Positions 20,523 to 28,590 of a stretch of 29,501 bases of DNA are shown piece after piece (within the stretch, counting starts at the first letter, position 1; the number at the start of each line of letters is the position of its first letter). Position numbers and translations under genes: made by a program. The notes under the pieces are model-generated. The model saw only the letters and a program-made list of their open reading frames with translations. It ran no database searches and was not told the origin of the DNA. The DNA lies in assembly GCA_016783285.1 (NCBI GenBank), contig JADHWW010000117.1, forward strand, positions 1 through 29,501, in the 5' to 3' direction. The DNA comes from Anaerolineae bacterium. Lineage in GTDB: Bacteria; Chloroflexota; Anaerolineae; B4-G1.

Positions 20523-21142
20523 CTACAGTGCCAGGGCACGGCGCAACCGCTGGTCTACTTGCGCCAGGTCTGTCGGGGTCAGCGCACCGAGGCGATAGAT
20601 CACGCGGGCAGGATCAAGCGTGAACAGCACGGGTTTGAGTGCCGAAGGGCTTGTCCTGAGCTTGTCGAAGGATGGCGTAAACCGGCTGTGCGCCAGTCGC
20701 TCAGCAGATAGTCAAACGGGCCTGTCGCCGTCGCAACTTTGGAAGTAAGCGCAGCCAGGAGAAGGTCAGGTTCAGTTGCGTGGTACAGAGAACTGCTCAC
20801 AACTACGGCTGGCCTCACTTTGGTCGTACTGAGGTCACTGAACGGAAAGGGTACCAGGACCACGCACTGCGCTGGAACTTCATACAACTCTCTCCAGTTG
20901 TCGTAGATGGCATCTTCTTCATTGTCCCATACGCGCTGCAAGGCAGCTTCGGAGAGGAACAACCAACCCTGTCGTTCAGTGCGTTCATCAAGCAGATCGG
21001 TCAAACTGAAGAGAATGTCCAGCGCCTTTTCGACAATCTGATCTTCGTGAATCCGGCGGGCCTGAGACAGACGGCCCAGACGTTCAGCACATTCTACAGA
21101 CAGTTGAATGCGTTTCTCAACAACATTCGATATACTGCTCAT
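20523..21142 (-). pseudogene. Broken PemK/MazF-type toxin-antitoxin locus (antitoxin fused to frameshifted toxin)
   Basis: From ATG 21142 (GGAG 7-8 bases upstream) the frame first encodes an antitoxin-like segment of about 92 residues. This starts MSSISNVVEKRIQLSVECAE and ends NWRELYEVPAQ. It runs without a stop into a PemK/MazF toxin: VVLVPFPFSDLSTTKVRPAV and GPFDYLLSDWRTAGLRHPS. At that point a 23-base REP-like insertion (20647-20669) shifts the frame and translation ends at 20600. Beyond the insertion, in the next frame, the expected toxin C-terminus continues (LKPVLFTLDPARVIYRLGAL, ...RRALAL, TAG at 20523-20525). Removing the 23 bases gives RHPSALKPVLF in frame. The toxin lacks its usual N-terminal RGD segment and its own start, so the endoribonuclease is almost certainly inactive. 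Confidence 0.85.
20647..20669. repeat. 23-bp REP-like insertion in the toxin gene
   Basis: Insert begins GGGCTTGTCCTGAGCTTGTC and ends GAA. The 6-mer CGAAGG occurs at both junctions (20643-20648 and 20666-20671). Its length is not a multiple of three, and its removal restores the toxin reading frame exactly. Confidence 0.85.
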
Positions 21143-21202
21143 TTCACATCTCCAGTTCAAGATACCACTCGATCACATCACCGTCATGTGTCTCCATCGC
21201 TG

Positions 21203-21251
21203 CCTGTTCCTGGGCGTAGCCGAAGGGGCCTGCCCTGGGCTTGTCGAAAGG
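21203..21251. repeat. Two adjacent REP-like repeats
   Basis: Units at 21203-21227 (CTGTTCCTGGGCGTAGCCGA core) and 21228-21251 (TGCCCTGGGCTTGTCGAAAG core) lie head to tail in the same orientation, between the toxin-antitoxin locus and the transposase remnant. Confidence 0.7.
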
Positions 21252-21302
21252 CCGGTGCACACGTCCGCGCTGTCGTGGCTAGTGGCACATCCCCATTATA
21301 TC

Positions 21303-21630
21303 CTAACGGCAATACTTGCACAACATCCGCCATCTCGCTTTCCCCACCCCAACCGGCGACAGTTGGGCAAAGTGTGCCCTCACGAGTGGGCCGATGGTGT
21401 GGGAGCAGCAGACGCACGGATACATCTCCAATTCTTTCGAGAAGCCCAGCGTCTTGCGAGTCAACCGCTTGAGCGTCTCGAACACTTCGATGCTGGCTTC
21501 CGTTTCCGTTTCCGTTTTGGCAATGCCACGAGTCAGAGTCAGCGTGTCGATGATCTCGTCTTCGGGCGTGCGGCGGCGATAGAAGATCGTTCCTTTGGTC
21601 TCGACGAAGGTGCAATATTCACCTGAAAGG
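21303..21630 (-). pseudogene. Internally deleted transposase remnant (IS1-like)
   Basis: A minus-strand frame reads YCTFVETKGTIFYRRRTPED followed by EIIDTLTLTRGIAKTE. This matches the region between the zinc finger and HTH of IS1-type transposases (ETRGTLFYxRKTPEDEI...LARG). It then jumps to EVFETLKRLTRKTLGFSKEL, typical of the C-terminal end of the catalytic part. The DDE core in between is missing and the frame closes at TAG 21303-21305. The upstream edge coincides with the point where the GAF-domain gene loses similarity to its family, so the element probably landed at the 3' end of that gene. Confidence 0.6.
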
Positions 21631-23722
21631 AACTGGCTCCATCACTGGCTCCTAATTGAATCAACCCGTCCGAAGCCTGTAATGCCTGCCCTAGTTCCCG
21701 AATCGCTGTCTGGAGGATGGTGTCCACATCAGTAGAGGCGTGGACCCGGGCTGTGATCTCGCTCACGTGCCGTTCATACTCGGCGCGCTGTTGTGTTTCT
21801 TCGAGCAGGCGAGCGTGCTCCAGTGCTACCGACGCCTGGTCACTCAGTGTCTCGTAGAGTCGCAGCGCGCTCTTAAGGAATGGGCCGGGAGTGGTGCGCA
21901 ACACCACCACCTGACCGATTGTCTCCCCTCCAGCGCGCAGCGGAATGTTGACAAGCGCCTTTGCATCCGTCGCCTCAAAGACTTGGCGCGCACTCTGAGG
22001 CAAGCGCTCGTCCCTCTCCACGTCATCTACCACCCAAAAAGTGCTCACCATCTCGAAGGGGAAAGGGCTCTCTGCGATTGGAAGCCGCATGCCGGTTTGA
22101 AACAGTGGCTCCCGGTCTCGCCGCCATGCCCTCAGGTACAAAAGGGCCTCGGGTTCGCCAGCAGGCGAAAATTCAAACTGTACCACGATGCACCCATCGG
22201 CCCGCGTTTCAGCCACGGAGTCTATGATTGCGTCAGCCACCTCGCTGGTCGTCGTCGCCGTAGTCAGGCGACGGCTGGCGCGGTGGATGGGGCTGGTCGC
22301 CTCGAGCAGCAGCGCCTCATCAGAAAACTTGCGCGCGTTCTCAATCGCCACCGCGACCTGGTTGGCCATGATACGCAATGTGCGGACATCGTCCTCGTCG
22401 AAAGCGGCCTCCCCCGTGCTTTGCACGTCCAACACTCCCAGCAGCCGCCCACCGACCAACAGAGGCAGCGTCATCTCGGAGCGGGTGTGGGGCAACAGAG
22501 GGTTGTCGAAATGGGCCGCGTCTCTTCCAATGTCGAGGTCGGTGCGAGATTGGCGGTGTACGGCGGTCCACCCAACCATCGAATGGTCATCTACCGCCAG
22601 CCTGTGTCCTTGCGCTTTCATCTGCTGGCCCACCTCACCAGTTGCCTCCTGCAGCACCGCCCACTCGCCGGTTTCATCTATCAGAAACACGCCAACGTGG
22701 TAGAAACGGAACTCGTCGTGGATAAGGTTCACTGTGGTATGGAGAAGTCTGTCTATGTCCAAGATAGATGTCGCAGCGTGGCCTATTTCGACGCTGGCGC
22801 GCAGTTGGATAGCGCGCTGTTGGAGCCGCCAGTTGGCCTTTTGAAGTTCCCGCGTTCGCTCCGCTACTTGCTCCTCCAGTCTGGCCTGGTGAATCTCCAA
22901 TCCCTGGGCCAGGTTGCGGCTCCGGGTCAGGGAGGCGGTGAGGCGAGTAGCCAGACAGTTCTGAGAAATCATCGGTAGAGTGGCCAACATAAGGAAAATG
23001 ACGATGTTGCTCAACCACGCAGTCGGATCGGCGGAAGTGGCCTGTTTCTCCACGGAGACGACGATGTGACCGGTGGAAAAGGCCCAACCGAAAGCCACCA
23101 GCGTCAGGGCAGTGAGGATCAAGGCAAAGATGCCCTCACGCCGCCCGAAGAAGAGGGCGGCCAAGAAGGGGATGGCCAGCAGGAAGATCCGGCCGTCTCC
23201 GCCTTTCCCGACCTCGATCAGATCAAGGAGACCCAGACCGTAAATCAGGCCCAGGAGGACTCCGGCCTGGAGAGCGTATGAGACTCTCCGCCAGAATGTG
23301 ATCAGGGTGAGAAAGGCATAAGCGCCCAGGTAGAACGGTATCACCCACACGTCCCCCTTCGTGTAGGCAAAATAGGAGCCGACCAAGACCGCCAGAGCCC
23401 CGATGGGGGTCAATGCCCGAAACACTCCCCGAATTAACTGTCGTCGCCAGGTCTGCATGTCCTCCGGAGGGGGAGTGGTGTCCTGAAGCGCCGTTTTCTT
23501 TTCGTCTGTGCTTTCCTCCCGCTTATCTGGCGTGGTTATGCCCCGAGATGGGGGACCTGCAGGGGCTCCGGTGGGCGACGGCGGTTTCGTCTTCGGTTCA
23601 GGCGGCTGGCCTTCCGTTGGCGGAAGGGGTGGAGCAAATGGCTTGGCTTCGGCCTCCGGTGCTGGCAGTGAGATGTCGGAGAACAACTTCTCCAGAGAAT
23701 GTCTTAGTCTGTCGTCACTCAT
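21539..23722 (-). CDS. Membrane protein with two GAF domains, 3' end altered
   Basis: About 727 residues from ATG 23722. Residues 1-90 are Pro-rich and cytosolic. Residues 100-255 hold about six membrane segments (IGALAVLVGSYFAY ... WLSNIVIFLMLATLPMI). A coiled coil (LEEQVAERTRELQKANWRLQ) leads to GAF 1 (about 320-475; LDIDRLLHTTVNLIHDEFRF, MTLPLLVGGRLLGVLDVQ) and GAF 2 (about 500-660). The final helix is VDTILQTAIRELGQALQASD. There is no kinase or cyclase domain, so it may act as a sensor partner for the histidine kinase, whose coiled coil and GAF are similar. The last ~30 residues (PSSRPKERSSIAAARPKTRS) are read from transposase-remnant DNA. The start overlaps the ParA stop by 8 bases. Confidence 0.88.
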   Translation of the reverse strand: MSDDRLRHSLEKLFSDISLPAPEAEAKPFAPPLPPTEGQPPEPKTKPPSPTGAPAGPPSRGITTPDKREESTDEKKTALQDTTPPPEDMQTWRRQLIRGVFRALTPIGALAVLVGSYFAYTKGDVWVIPFYLGAYAFLTLITFWRRVSYALQAGVLLGLIYGLGLLDLIEVGKGGDGRIFLLAIPFLAALFFGRREGIFALILTALTLVAFGWAFSTGHIVVSVEKQATSADPTAWLSNIVIFLMLATLPMISQNCLATRLTASLTRSRNLAQGLEIHQARLEEQVAERTRELQKANWRLQQRAIQLRASVEIGHAATSILDIDRLLHTTVNLIHDEFRFYHVGVFLIDETGEWAVLQEATGEVGQQMKAQGHRLAVDDHSMVGWTAVHRQSRTDLDIGRDAAHFDNPLLPHTRSEMTLPLLVGGRLLGVLDVQSTGEAAFDEDDVRTLRIMANQVAVAIENARKFSDEALLLEATSPIHRASRRLTTATTTSEVADAIIDSVAETRADGCIVVQFEFSPAGEPEALLYLRAWRRDREPLFQTGMRLPIAESPFPFEMVSTFWVVDDVERDERLPQSARQVFEATDAKALVNIPLRAGGETIGQVVVLRTTPGPFLKSALRLYETLSDQASVALEHARLLEETQQRAEYERHVSEITARVHASTDVDTILQTAIRELGQALQASDGLIQLGASDGASSFQVNIAPSSRPKERSSIAAARPKTRSSTR

Positions 23723-24614
23723 AGTCCTCTTGCTCCTGTTTGACTCCCTCGCGCCCTGGCACTGGCACGGAAGCGCTGGTTGGCGGCGTGATGGGCTTCT
23801 CAATCGGCAAAGGTACTCTCCTGGTTAATGACTCCGTGAGTTCTGTGGCAGAAGACAGATAGGTGGTCAACTCCTGGGCCAGGGCGTGGTACTGGCGGGT
23901 GGCCCGCGTGCGGGGCGCGTATCGGGTGACTGGTAGTCCGAAGGTCGGGCTCTCTCGCAGCCGGGTGTCCACCTGGATGATGGTCCGGAACAGGGCATCG
24001 GTGAAGCGGGCATGCAGATGCTCCAGGATCAGCCGGTGGATCTTATTCCGTACATCGAACATAGTCACCAGTAGCCGATAGCCGAGCCGAGGATTGGTCT
24101 TGTGCCGTACCATGCTGACCAGGTCCAGCACTTGATGGAGCGAACGCACGGCGTAATACTCGCATTGGACGGGGATGATGAGCAGATCGGCTGCCGTCAG
24201 TGCGTTGAGCGTCAGCGTCCCGAAGGCTGGCGGGCAGTCCATCAGGACGATGTCGTGAAGTTCGTAGCGTGTGTGCTCCAGACCTCGCTTCAACCGATAC
24301 TCATATTCCGAGCGCTTGTACAGTACCTTGTCCAGGACCGCAAGTTCCTGATTCGCCGGTACCAGATCCAGGCCGTCCACAGAGGTCTCACGGCTGACGG
24401 CGACCAGGGAACTCTGGCCCAGCAGTACGTCGCTCACCGTGCGGCGCACCGTCTCCGATTCGATGCCCAGCGACGCGGTCAGGTGCGCCTGGGGGTCCAG
24501 GTCTACCAGCAGCACCAGCCGGCCCTGTTCGGCCAGACTGCTCCCTAACGAGAGGCAGGTGGTGGTCTTGGCTACGCCTCCCTTGTTGCTGGCGATTGCG
24601 ATCACTGTGGTCAT
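23715..24614 (-). CDS. ParA/Soj-family partition or positioning ATPase
   Basis: A 299-residue ParA-type ATPase. The deviant Walker A SNKGGVAKTTT is at residues 9-19, the switch LVDLDPQAHLTASLG and the Walker B VLMDCPPAFGTLTLNAL follow, and the C-terminal part has IIQVDTRLRESPTFGLPVTR. These proteins form ATP-dependent dimers on DNA or membrane and position plasmids, chromosomes or signalling clusters. There is no parB gene nearby. It lies inside a two-component operon, overlapping the kinase gene by ATGA and the GAF protein by 8 bases, so a role in placing the sensor complex at the pole is a reasonable inference. An extra Pro-rich tail (VPLPIEKPITPPTSASVPVP) may be a docking segment. Confidence 0.93.
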   Translation of the reverse strand: MTTVIAIASNKGGVAKTTTCLSLGSSLAEQGRLVLLVDLDPQAHLTASLGIESETVRRTVSDVLLGQSSLVAVSRETSVDGLDLVPANQELAVLDKVLYKRSEYEYRLKRGLEHTRYELHDIVLMDCPPAFGTLTLNALTAADLLIIPVQCEYYAVRSLHQVLDLVSMVRHKTNPRLGYRLLVTMFDVRNKIHRLILEHLHARFTDALFRTIIQVDTRLRESPTFGLPVTRYAPRTRATRQYHALAQELTTYLSSATELTESLTRRVPLPIEKPITPPTSASVPVPGREGVKQEQEDYE

Positions 24615-27052
24615 CGTGTTTCCTCCCTATCCTGGACCTCATTCAGTGTTTCCCGATTCTCCAGAGGGTGCAGTGGCAGGCTGAAGGTGAAAGTCGAGCC
24701 CTCTCCCACCGCGCTCTCCACCCAGATCTTTCCACCGTGCATCTCGACGAATTCCTTGCTCAATGCCAGTCCCAGTCCGGCCCCGTTGGGCTGGCAGCCG
24801 CTTCCCAAAGCGCCCCTCTCGAATCGCTCGAAGACGCGCTCTTGGTCTTCCGGCGGGATGCCCACGCCGGTGTCGCTGACGCTCGTCAGCGCCTGCTCAT
24901 CGGTGAGCCAGGCCCTCACGGTGATAGATCCCTGCTCCGTAAACTTGGCCGCGTTGGCCAATAGCCGCAGCAATACCTGGCGGATGCGGGCTGCGTCGGC
25001 CTGTACCGTTGGCAGGTCCGGAGCGATCTCCTGGCGCAACTCGATCTCCTTGTCGCGCACCAGCGCACTGGCGGTAGCCATCACGCTGTTGATGACCTCC
25101 GCCAGGTCCAGTTCCTGGAGTTGCAGTTCCATCAGCCCAGCCTCAATGTGAGAAATGTCCAGCAGGTCGTTGATCAGGCCCAGCAGGTGATGGCTGTTAG
25201 CGTAGATGATCTGGAGGTCATGTCGCTGTTGATCGCTTATGGGACCATCCAGCCCTTTGAGAATCAAGCGGGAGAAGCCGATGATGTTGGTCAATGGCTC
25301 ACGCAGTTCGTGACTCATATGGGCCAGGAAGCGAGAGCGGAACTCCTCCGCCTCACGCAGGCGACGGGCCGTCCCCTTTTCCTTCTCATAGGCCCGGGCG
25401 TTCTCCAGCGCGATGGTGATCTGGTTGGCGACGTTTTGCAAGACAGGGACATCGTCTTCGTCGAGGTCGCTCTCATGGGTGATCAGGACGTCGAGCACAC
25501 CGATGACTCGCTCGCTTAGTTTGAGCGGCAGCGCTGCCTCCGCACGGATATAGGGGGAGGAGAACGCCTGTTGTGAACTCTCCATATCCCATCTGATGGT
25601 GTGGGGCTCTCCCGTTTGTGCGGCCAGCCCGACCGCGCTTCCGTCTCCGACCCGCACAGGCTGTGCCTTGACGGCCGCCACCACCTCCTTGCCGCCCATC
25701 GCCTCTCTTAGTATGGCCCATGCTCCACTTTCGTCCAACAGATAGACTCCCACGTAGGAGTAGACGAACCGATCGTGTACCAGCCGCACCACCTCTCGCA
25801 ATAACTGATCTGGCTCCAGGATTGAGGTGGCTGCCTGGCTGACATCTACGGTGGCGGCAAGTTGGATGGCCCTCCGCTGGATCTGATAGTTGGCTTCCTG
25901 TAGAAGTGCCGTGCGTTGGGCGACCTTATCCTCCAGGCCGTCGTACAACGTCTTCAGTTCCACCGCCATGCGGTTGAATACGTGCGCCAGGATGCCGATT
26001 TCGTTCCGCGACGTGACAGGCACGCGCTGCTCCAGATCCCCCTCTGAGATGTTGATCGCCGACTCGGTCAACTGCACGACCGGGCGTGTGATCTGCCGCG
26101 TCACGACTGCTGCAATGACCGCAGTAACTAGCGCCACTACCAGTGTGGCCCCGATGACGGCGGCGGTGACACCATCGGTCGTGGCGAAGGCTTCTTCTTG
26201 AGTCTGCTCTGCCACCAGTGCCAACTCCAGTTCCGGTATCCAGCGGTAGATCCCGATGACCGGAACGCCAATGTAGTTCTCGTAGAGCCCCTCTCTATCC
26301 TCTCTATCCTCGCTGTCCAGGACGGCTTCAATGCCCGGATTGGTCACTGCCTGCCCCTGGGGCAATGCCATTCCGCTGGCATCCACCAGGTAAACCTCCC
26401 CTGTCTCCCCCAGTTCACTAACCGCCTCCAGGCTGGCGACCAGGTCGCTCAGGTTGAGCCAGCCGGTCAGCAGTCCGAGATCCTCGTCGTCTGGTGCGGT
26501 GATGCGCTGGGTGACTACCAACCCCACATCGGCTGTTGGGTCGAGTGTGGTGAACCAGAGGCTGTGGGTTTGCTCAGGCTCAAGCATGGTCATCTGTTCT
26601 GTCGGCGAGGCCTCACCCGGCAGGTTGGTGGAGACCAGTATCTGTCCCTCACGATCCAGCACGGCCAGGCGGTGAAAGGATGGGGCGTGTTCCAGCACGG
26701 CGCGCAACTGGGTGCGCAATGTGTCGCGAGCGGTGCTGGTGTTGGCGCCGCTGGTGGTCAGGGCGACTACGTTTTCTCGAACGGCAGGCAGGGTTGCCAG
26801 AAACGCCAGGTCTGCAACGTGGCTTTCGGCCCATCGGATGACTTGTGTTTCCACCATCGCGGACACGGAGGACAGTTTGGCAGTGACCTCACGTTGAATG
26901 TCGTGCCGCTCGCGCTGGGTGGCGTACCAACTGATGGTGCTCAGCGGCACGATTGCCAGAATCAGGAAGGCGGTCAGCAGGGTCTTGCCTAGCCCTCCGC
27001 GCATCCCAGTAGTCGGTATCTGAGGCCGTTCTTCCAAGCCTGGCGAAGACAT
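24611..27052 (-). CDS. Sensor histidine kinase: dCache-like, HAMP, GAF, HisKA, HATPase
   Basis: An 813-residue kinase from ATG 27052. Membrane segment 1 is at about 22-42 (LLTAFLILAIVPLSTISW), a double-Cache-like extracellular sensor spans 45-290 and membrane segment 2 is at about 294-318. HAMP (319-372, RQITRPVVQLTESA) and a coiled coil follow, then GAF at about 408-555. HisKA has phospho-acceptor His581 in FLAHMSHELREPLTN. The ATPase has N box ANAAKF, G1 DTGVGIP and G2 GAGLGLALSK. The ribosome-binding site GAGGAG is 14 bases from this ATG, so an in-frame ATG at 27103 cannot be excluded. Its ligand is unknown. Probable phosphate acceptors are the two receivers encoded just upstream. Stop and ParA start overlap as ATGA. 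Confidence 0.94.
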   Translation of the reverse strand: MSSPGLEERPQIPTTGMRGGLGKTLLTAFLILAIVPLSTISWYATQRERHDIQREVTAKLSSVSAMVETQVIRWAESHVADLAFLATLPAVRENVVALTTSGANTSTARDTLRTQLRAVLEHAPSFHRLAVLDREGQILVSTNLPGEASPTEQMTMLEPEQTHSLWFTTLDPTADVGLVVTQRITAPDDEDLGLLTGWLNLSDLVASLEAVSELGETGEVYLVDASGMALPQGQAVTNPGIEAVLDSEDREDREGLYENYIGVPVIGIYRWIPELELALVAEQTQEEAFATTDGVTAAVIGATLVVALVTAVIAAVVTRQITRPVVQLTESAINISEGDLEQRVPVTSRNEIGILAHVFNRMAVELKTLYDGLEDKVAQRTALLQEANYQIQRRAIQLAATVDVSQAATSILEPDQLLREVVRLVHDRFVYSYVGVYLLDESGAWAILREAMGGKEVVAAVKAQPVRVGDGSAVGLAAQTGEPHTIRWDMESSQQAFSSPYIRAEAALPLKLSERVIGVLDVLITHESDLDEDDVPVLQNVANQITIALENARAYEKEKGTARRLREAEEFRSRFLAHMSHELREPLTNIIGFSRLILKGLDGPISDQQRHDLQIIYANSHHLLGLINDLLDISHIEAGLMELQLQELDLAEVINSVMATASALVRDKEIELRQEIAPDLPTVQADAARIRQVLLRLLANAAKFTEQGSITVRAWLTDEQALTSVSDTGVGIPPEDQERVFERFERGALGSGCQPNGAGLGLALSKEFVEMHGGKIWVESAVGEGSTFTFSLPLHPLENRETLNEVQDREETR

Positions 27053-27080
27053 GGCAGTTCGTTTATCTCCTCTACCCGGA

Positions 27081-27491
27081 TCACTCCGGCTCCCAGATTT
27101 CATCTCCTTGGAGGATGCGGCGAATCTGGGAGAGGAAGCGGTCTGGGTCGAGTGGCTTGCCGATGAAGCCATCAAAGCCGGCGCTGCGGGCGCGTTCCAT
27201 GTTGCTAACAGAAGTATCGACGGTCACGGCGGCGATGAGGGTGTCTTTGAAGCGCGGATGAGCGCGCAACCTGTCCAGTACCTGGTACCCGTCCTCCTCT
27301 GGAAGGAAGATATCCATTAAGATCAGGTCAATGTGCGGTAGTGTCTCCGCGAACTCCAGAACCTGCCAACCTGAGGCCTTCCACTCACATTTCTTCACGC
27401 CCATGTAGGACAGCAGGCGTGTGATGAGCACGAAGTTCTGGAAGTTATCCTCGACGACGAGGATAATGGCGTCCTTTGGTTGTATACCCAT
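27081..27491 (-). CDS. Single-domain response regulator (receiver), 1
   Basis: A 136-residue stand-alone receiver. The acidic pair Glu14/Asp15 is in VVEDN, phospho-acceptor Asp60 in LILMDIFLPEEDGYQ, the Thr switch in AAVTVDTS and Lys112 in GKPLD. There is no output domain, so it works by protein contact, as CheY- or DivK-like proteins do. It lies 8 bases after receiver 2 and 28 bases before the kinase gene. The insert KKCEWKASGWQ after the first helix is less usual than in receiver 2. Confidence 0.93.
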   Translation of the reverse strand: MGIQPKDAIILVVEDNFQNFVLITRLLSYMGVKKCEWKASGWQVLEFAETLPHIDLILMDIFLPEEDGYQVLDRLRAHPRFKDTLIAAVTVDTSVSNMERARSAGFDGFIGKPLDPDRFLSQIRRILQGDEIWEPE

Positions 27492-27499
27492 GTTGGCCT

Positions 27500-27880
27500 C
27501 TAATTGTGAGTTCTCTGCAGTGCTGCCCTGATCTGCTCCGGCAGTCGGTCTACATCAATCGGTTTCTGAATGTAACCATCGCAGCCTGACGCCAGTGTGC
27601 GCTCCCGATCCCCTTTCATCACGTTGGCTGTGATGGCCAGGATGGGCACCTGTTGCAGGTCGGGCGTGTCGCGGAAGTGTCTGGCCAGGTCGTAACCATC
27701 TATTTCTGGGAGGTTGATGTCCAGCAGGATCAAATCTGGCCGTTCTTGAATGGCCACTTCTAAACCCGAAGGGCCATCCATCGCTTCCAGAAAAGAGTAA
27801 CCCTCTGCCTCCAGAATGCGCCTCACCAGCAAACGATTCTCATGGTTGTCCTCGACGTAGAGGATGCGAGCATCATTCAT
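27500..27880 (-). CDS. Single-domain response regulator (receiver), 2
   Basis: A 126-residue receiver close to the DivK/CheY type. Glu10/Asp11 are in YVEDNHENR, phospho-acceptor Asp54 in LILLDINLPEIDGYDLAR, Thr84 in LAITANVMKGD and Lys106 in GYIQKPIDV. No output domain. It is the first gene of the signalling operon, with GAGAGG 6 bases before ATG 27880 and a promoter at 27953-27981. The DINLPEIDGYDLAR and ITANVMKGD segments are very close to receivers that sit in phosphorelays. Confidence 0.95.
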   Translation of the reverse strand: MNDARILYVEDNHENRLLVRRILEAEGYSFLEAMDGPSGLEVAIQERPDLILLDINLPEIDGYDLARHFRDTPDLQQVPILAITANVMKGDRERTLASGCDGYIQKPIDVDRLPEQIRAALQRTHN

Positions 27881-27952
27881 CAGGTACCTCTCCCATATCC
27901 GGTTCTATGCGGCCCATGGTGGCACGACCGCGACGGTCTGCGCGTACTTCTG

Positions 27953-27981
27953 ATTATATCAGATTACAGCGTATATGACGA
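27953..27981 (-). promoter_or_regulatory. Probable promoter of the signalling operon
   Basis: Minus strand: -35 TCGTCA (27981-27976), 17-base spacer, perfect -10 TATAAT (27958-27953). The -10 sits inside the small palindrome CTGATATAATCAG, a possible operator. A second candidate -35, TTGACA (28017-28012), has only a poor -10 at the right distance. Confidence 0.6.
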
Positions 27982-28144
27982 TTCCGCTGCGTTACGGATT
28001 GGTTACAGTATTGTCAATCGACTCTTGCCTGGTCACACCCATAGGATACACCAAAGAGCGAGTTTTTACAATAGCATGTTTTGCTCATCAGTGTTCGTCA
28101 ACAGGGCGAAACTGCACTACGAGGAGCACGGTGCCGGGTGGGAT
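27982..28144. other. Intergenic region between the divergent units
   Basis: About 160 bases without a supported gene. One plus-strand stretch at about 28077-28132 reads VFVNRAKLHYEEHGAGW, which resembles the first strand of alpha/beta hydrolases (KLHYEEHGAGxPLVLLHG), but the sequence loses the pattern at once. At most it is a tiny remnant. Confidence 0.3.
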
Positions 28145-28178
28145 TTGTCTTTGTCTGAATGGCGAAGTATGATAGAAT
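28145..28178 (+). promoter_or_regulatory. Promoter of the GIY-YIG / DUF624 unit
   Basis: TTGTCT (28145-28150), 17-base spacer, TATGAT (28168-28173). A second overlapping pair, TTGTCT (28151-28156) and TAGAAT (28173-28178) with a 16-base spacer, is also possible because the -35 hexamer is repeated. Confidence 0.6.
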
Positions 28179-28202
28179 ACCGTTCGGTGGTAGGCAGAGT
28201 GT

Positions 28203-28229
28203 GAGCCCCGAGGCCCGACCTTGGGGCTC
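28203..28229 (+). promoter_or_regulatory. Leader hairpin before the GIY-YIG gene
   Basis: GAGCCCC (28203-28209) pairs with GGGGCTC (28223-28229); four inner pairs including one G-T extend the stem to 11 pairs around a CCCGA loop. It lies between the promoter and the start codon and is followed by only a weak T-run. It may be an attenuator, a 5' stabiliser or a terminator of upstream reads. Confidence 0.5.
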
Positions 28230-28250
28230 TTGACCGACGCGAGGTGGTAC

Positions 28251-28541
28251 GTGGGGAGACAGGCGTGGTCTCTTTATGCCCTGCGCTGTGCCGGTGGTAC
28301 GCTTTATGCTGGTGTCACCACTGACCTGGCACGGCGTGTGGCGGAACACAACGCCGGACGGGGAGCGCGTTACACGGCAGGCCGTCGCCCTGTGATGCTC
28401 GTTGCCGCCTGGCGCTTCCCCGACCGGGGGGCGGCACAGCGGGCCGAGGCTCGCTTCCGGCGGCTGTCTCGGGCGCAGAAACTGGCGTTGATCGCGCAGA
28501 GGCTACCCTTCGAGGGCGCGGTCTTCTGCTGCGATGAGTGA
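28251..28541 (+). CDS. GIY-YIG nuclease-like protein (UPF0213/YhbQ type)
   Basis: A 96-residue GIY-YIG domain protein. WSLYALRCAGGTLYAGVTTD carries the LY-x11-YxG variant of the GIY-YIG motif, followed by LARRVAEHNAGRGARYTAGR with the conserved Arg and His, and the Glu helix RAEARFRRLSRAQK. The short stand-alone form is typical of the UPF0213 family, thought to act on nucleic acid, perhaps in repair, though its biological substrate is unclear. GTG 28251 is chosen because GAGG lies 6 bases upstream; a TTG at 28221 lies inside the hairpin. The stop overlaps the in-frame ATG 28534 of the next gene. Confidence 0.88.
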   Translation: MGRQAWSLYALRCAGGTLYAGVTTDLARRVAEHNAGRGARYTAGRRPVMLVAAWRFPDRGAAQRAEARFRRLSRAQKLALIAQRLPFEGAVFCCDE

Positions 28542-28590
28542 TCATGTCCTCGTGGTGCTGGCCGATGGGGCCCAATGGATGGAGCAGAAA

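Noticed and set aside
23715..24614. Chromosome partition locus or replication origin
   Set aside because: ParA is alone without parB, parS-like repeats or dnaA-box clusters, and is embedded in a signalling operon.
27842..28204. 120-codon plus-strand frame between the divergent units
   Set aside because: It begins inside the receiver gene on the other strand and crosses both promoters; only a short piece resembles an alpha/beta hydrolase start.
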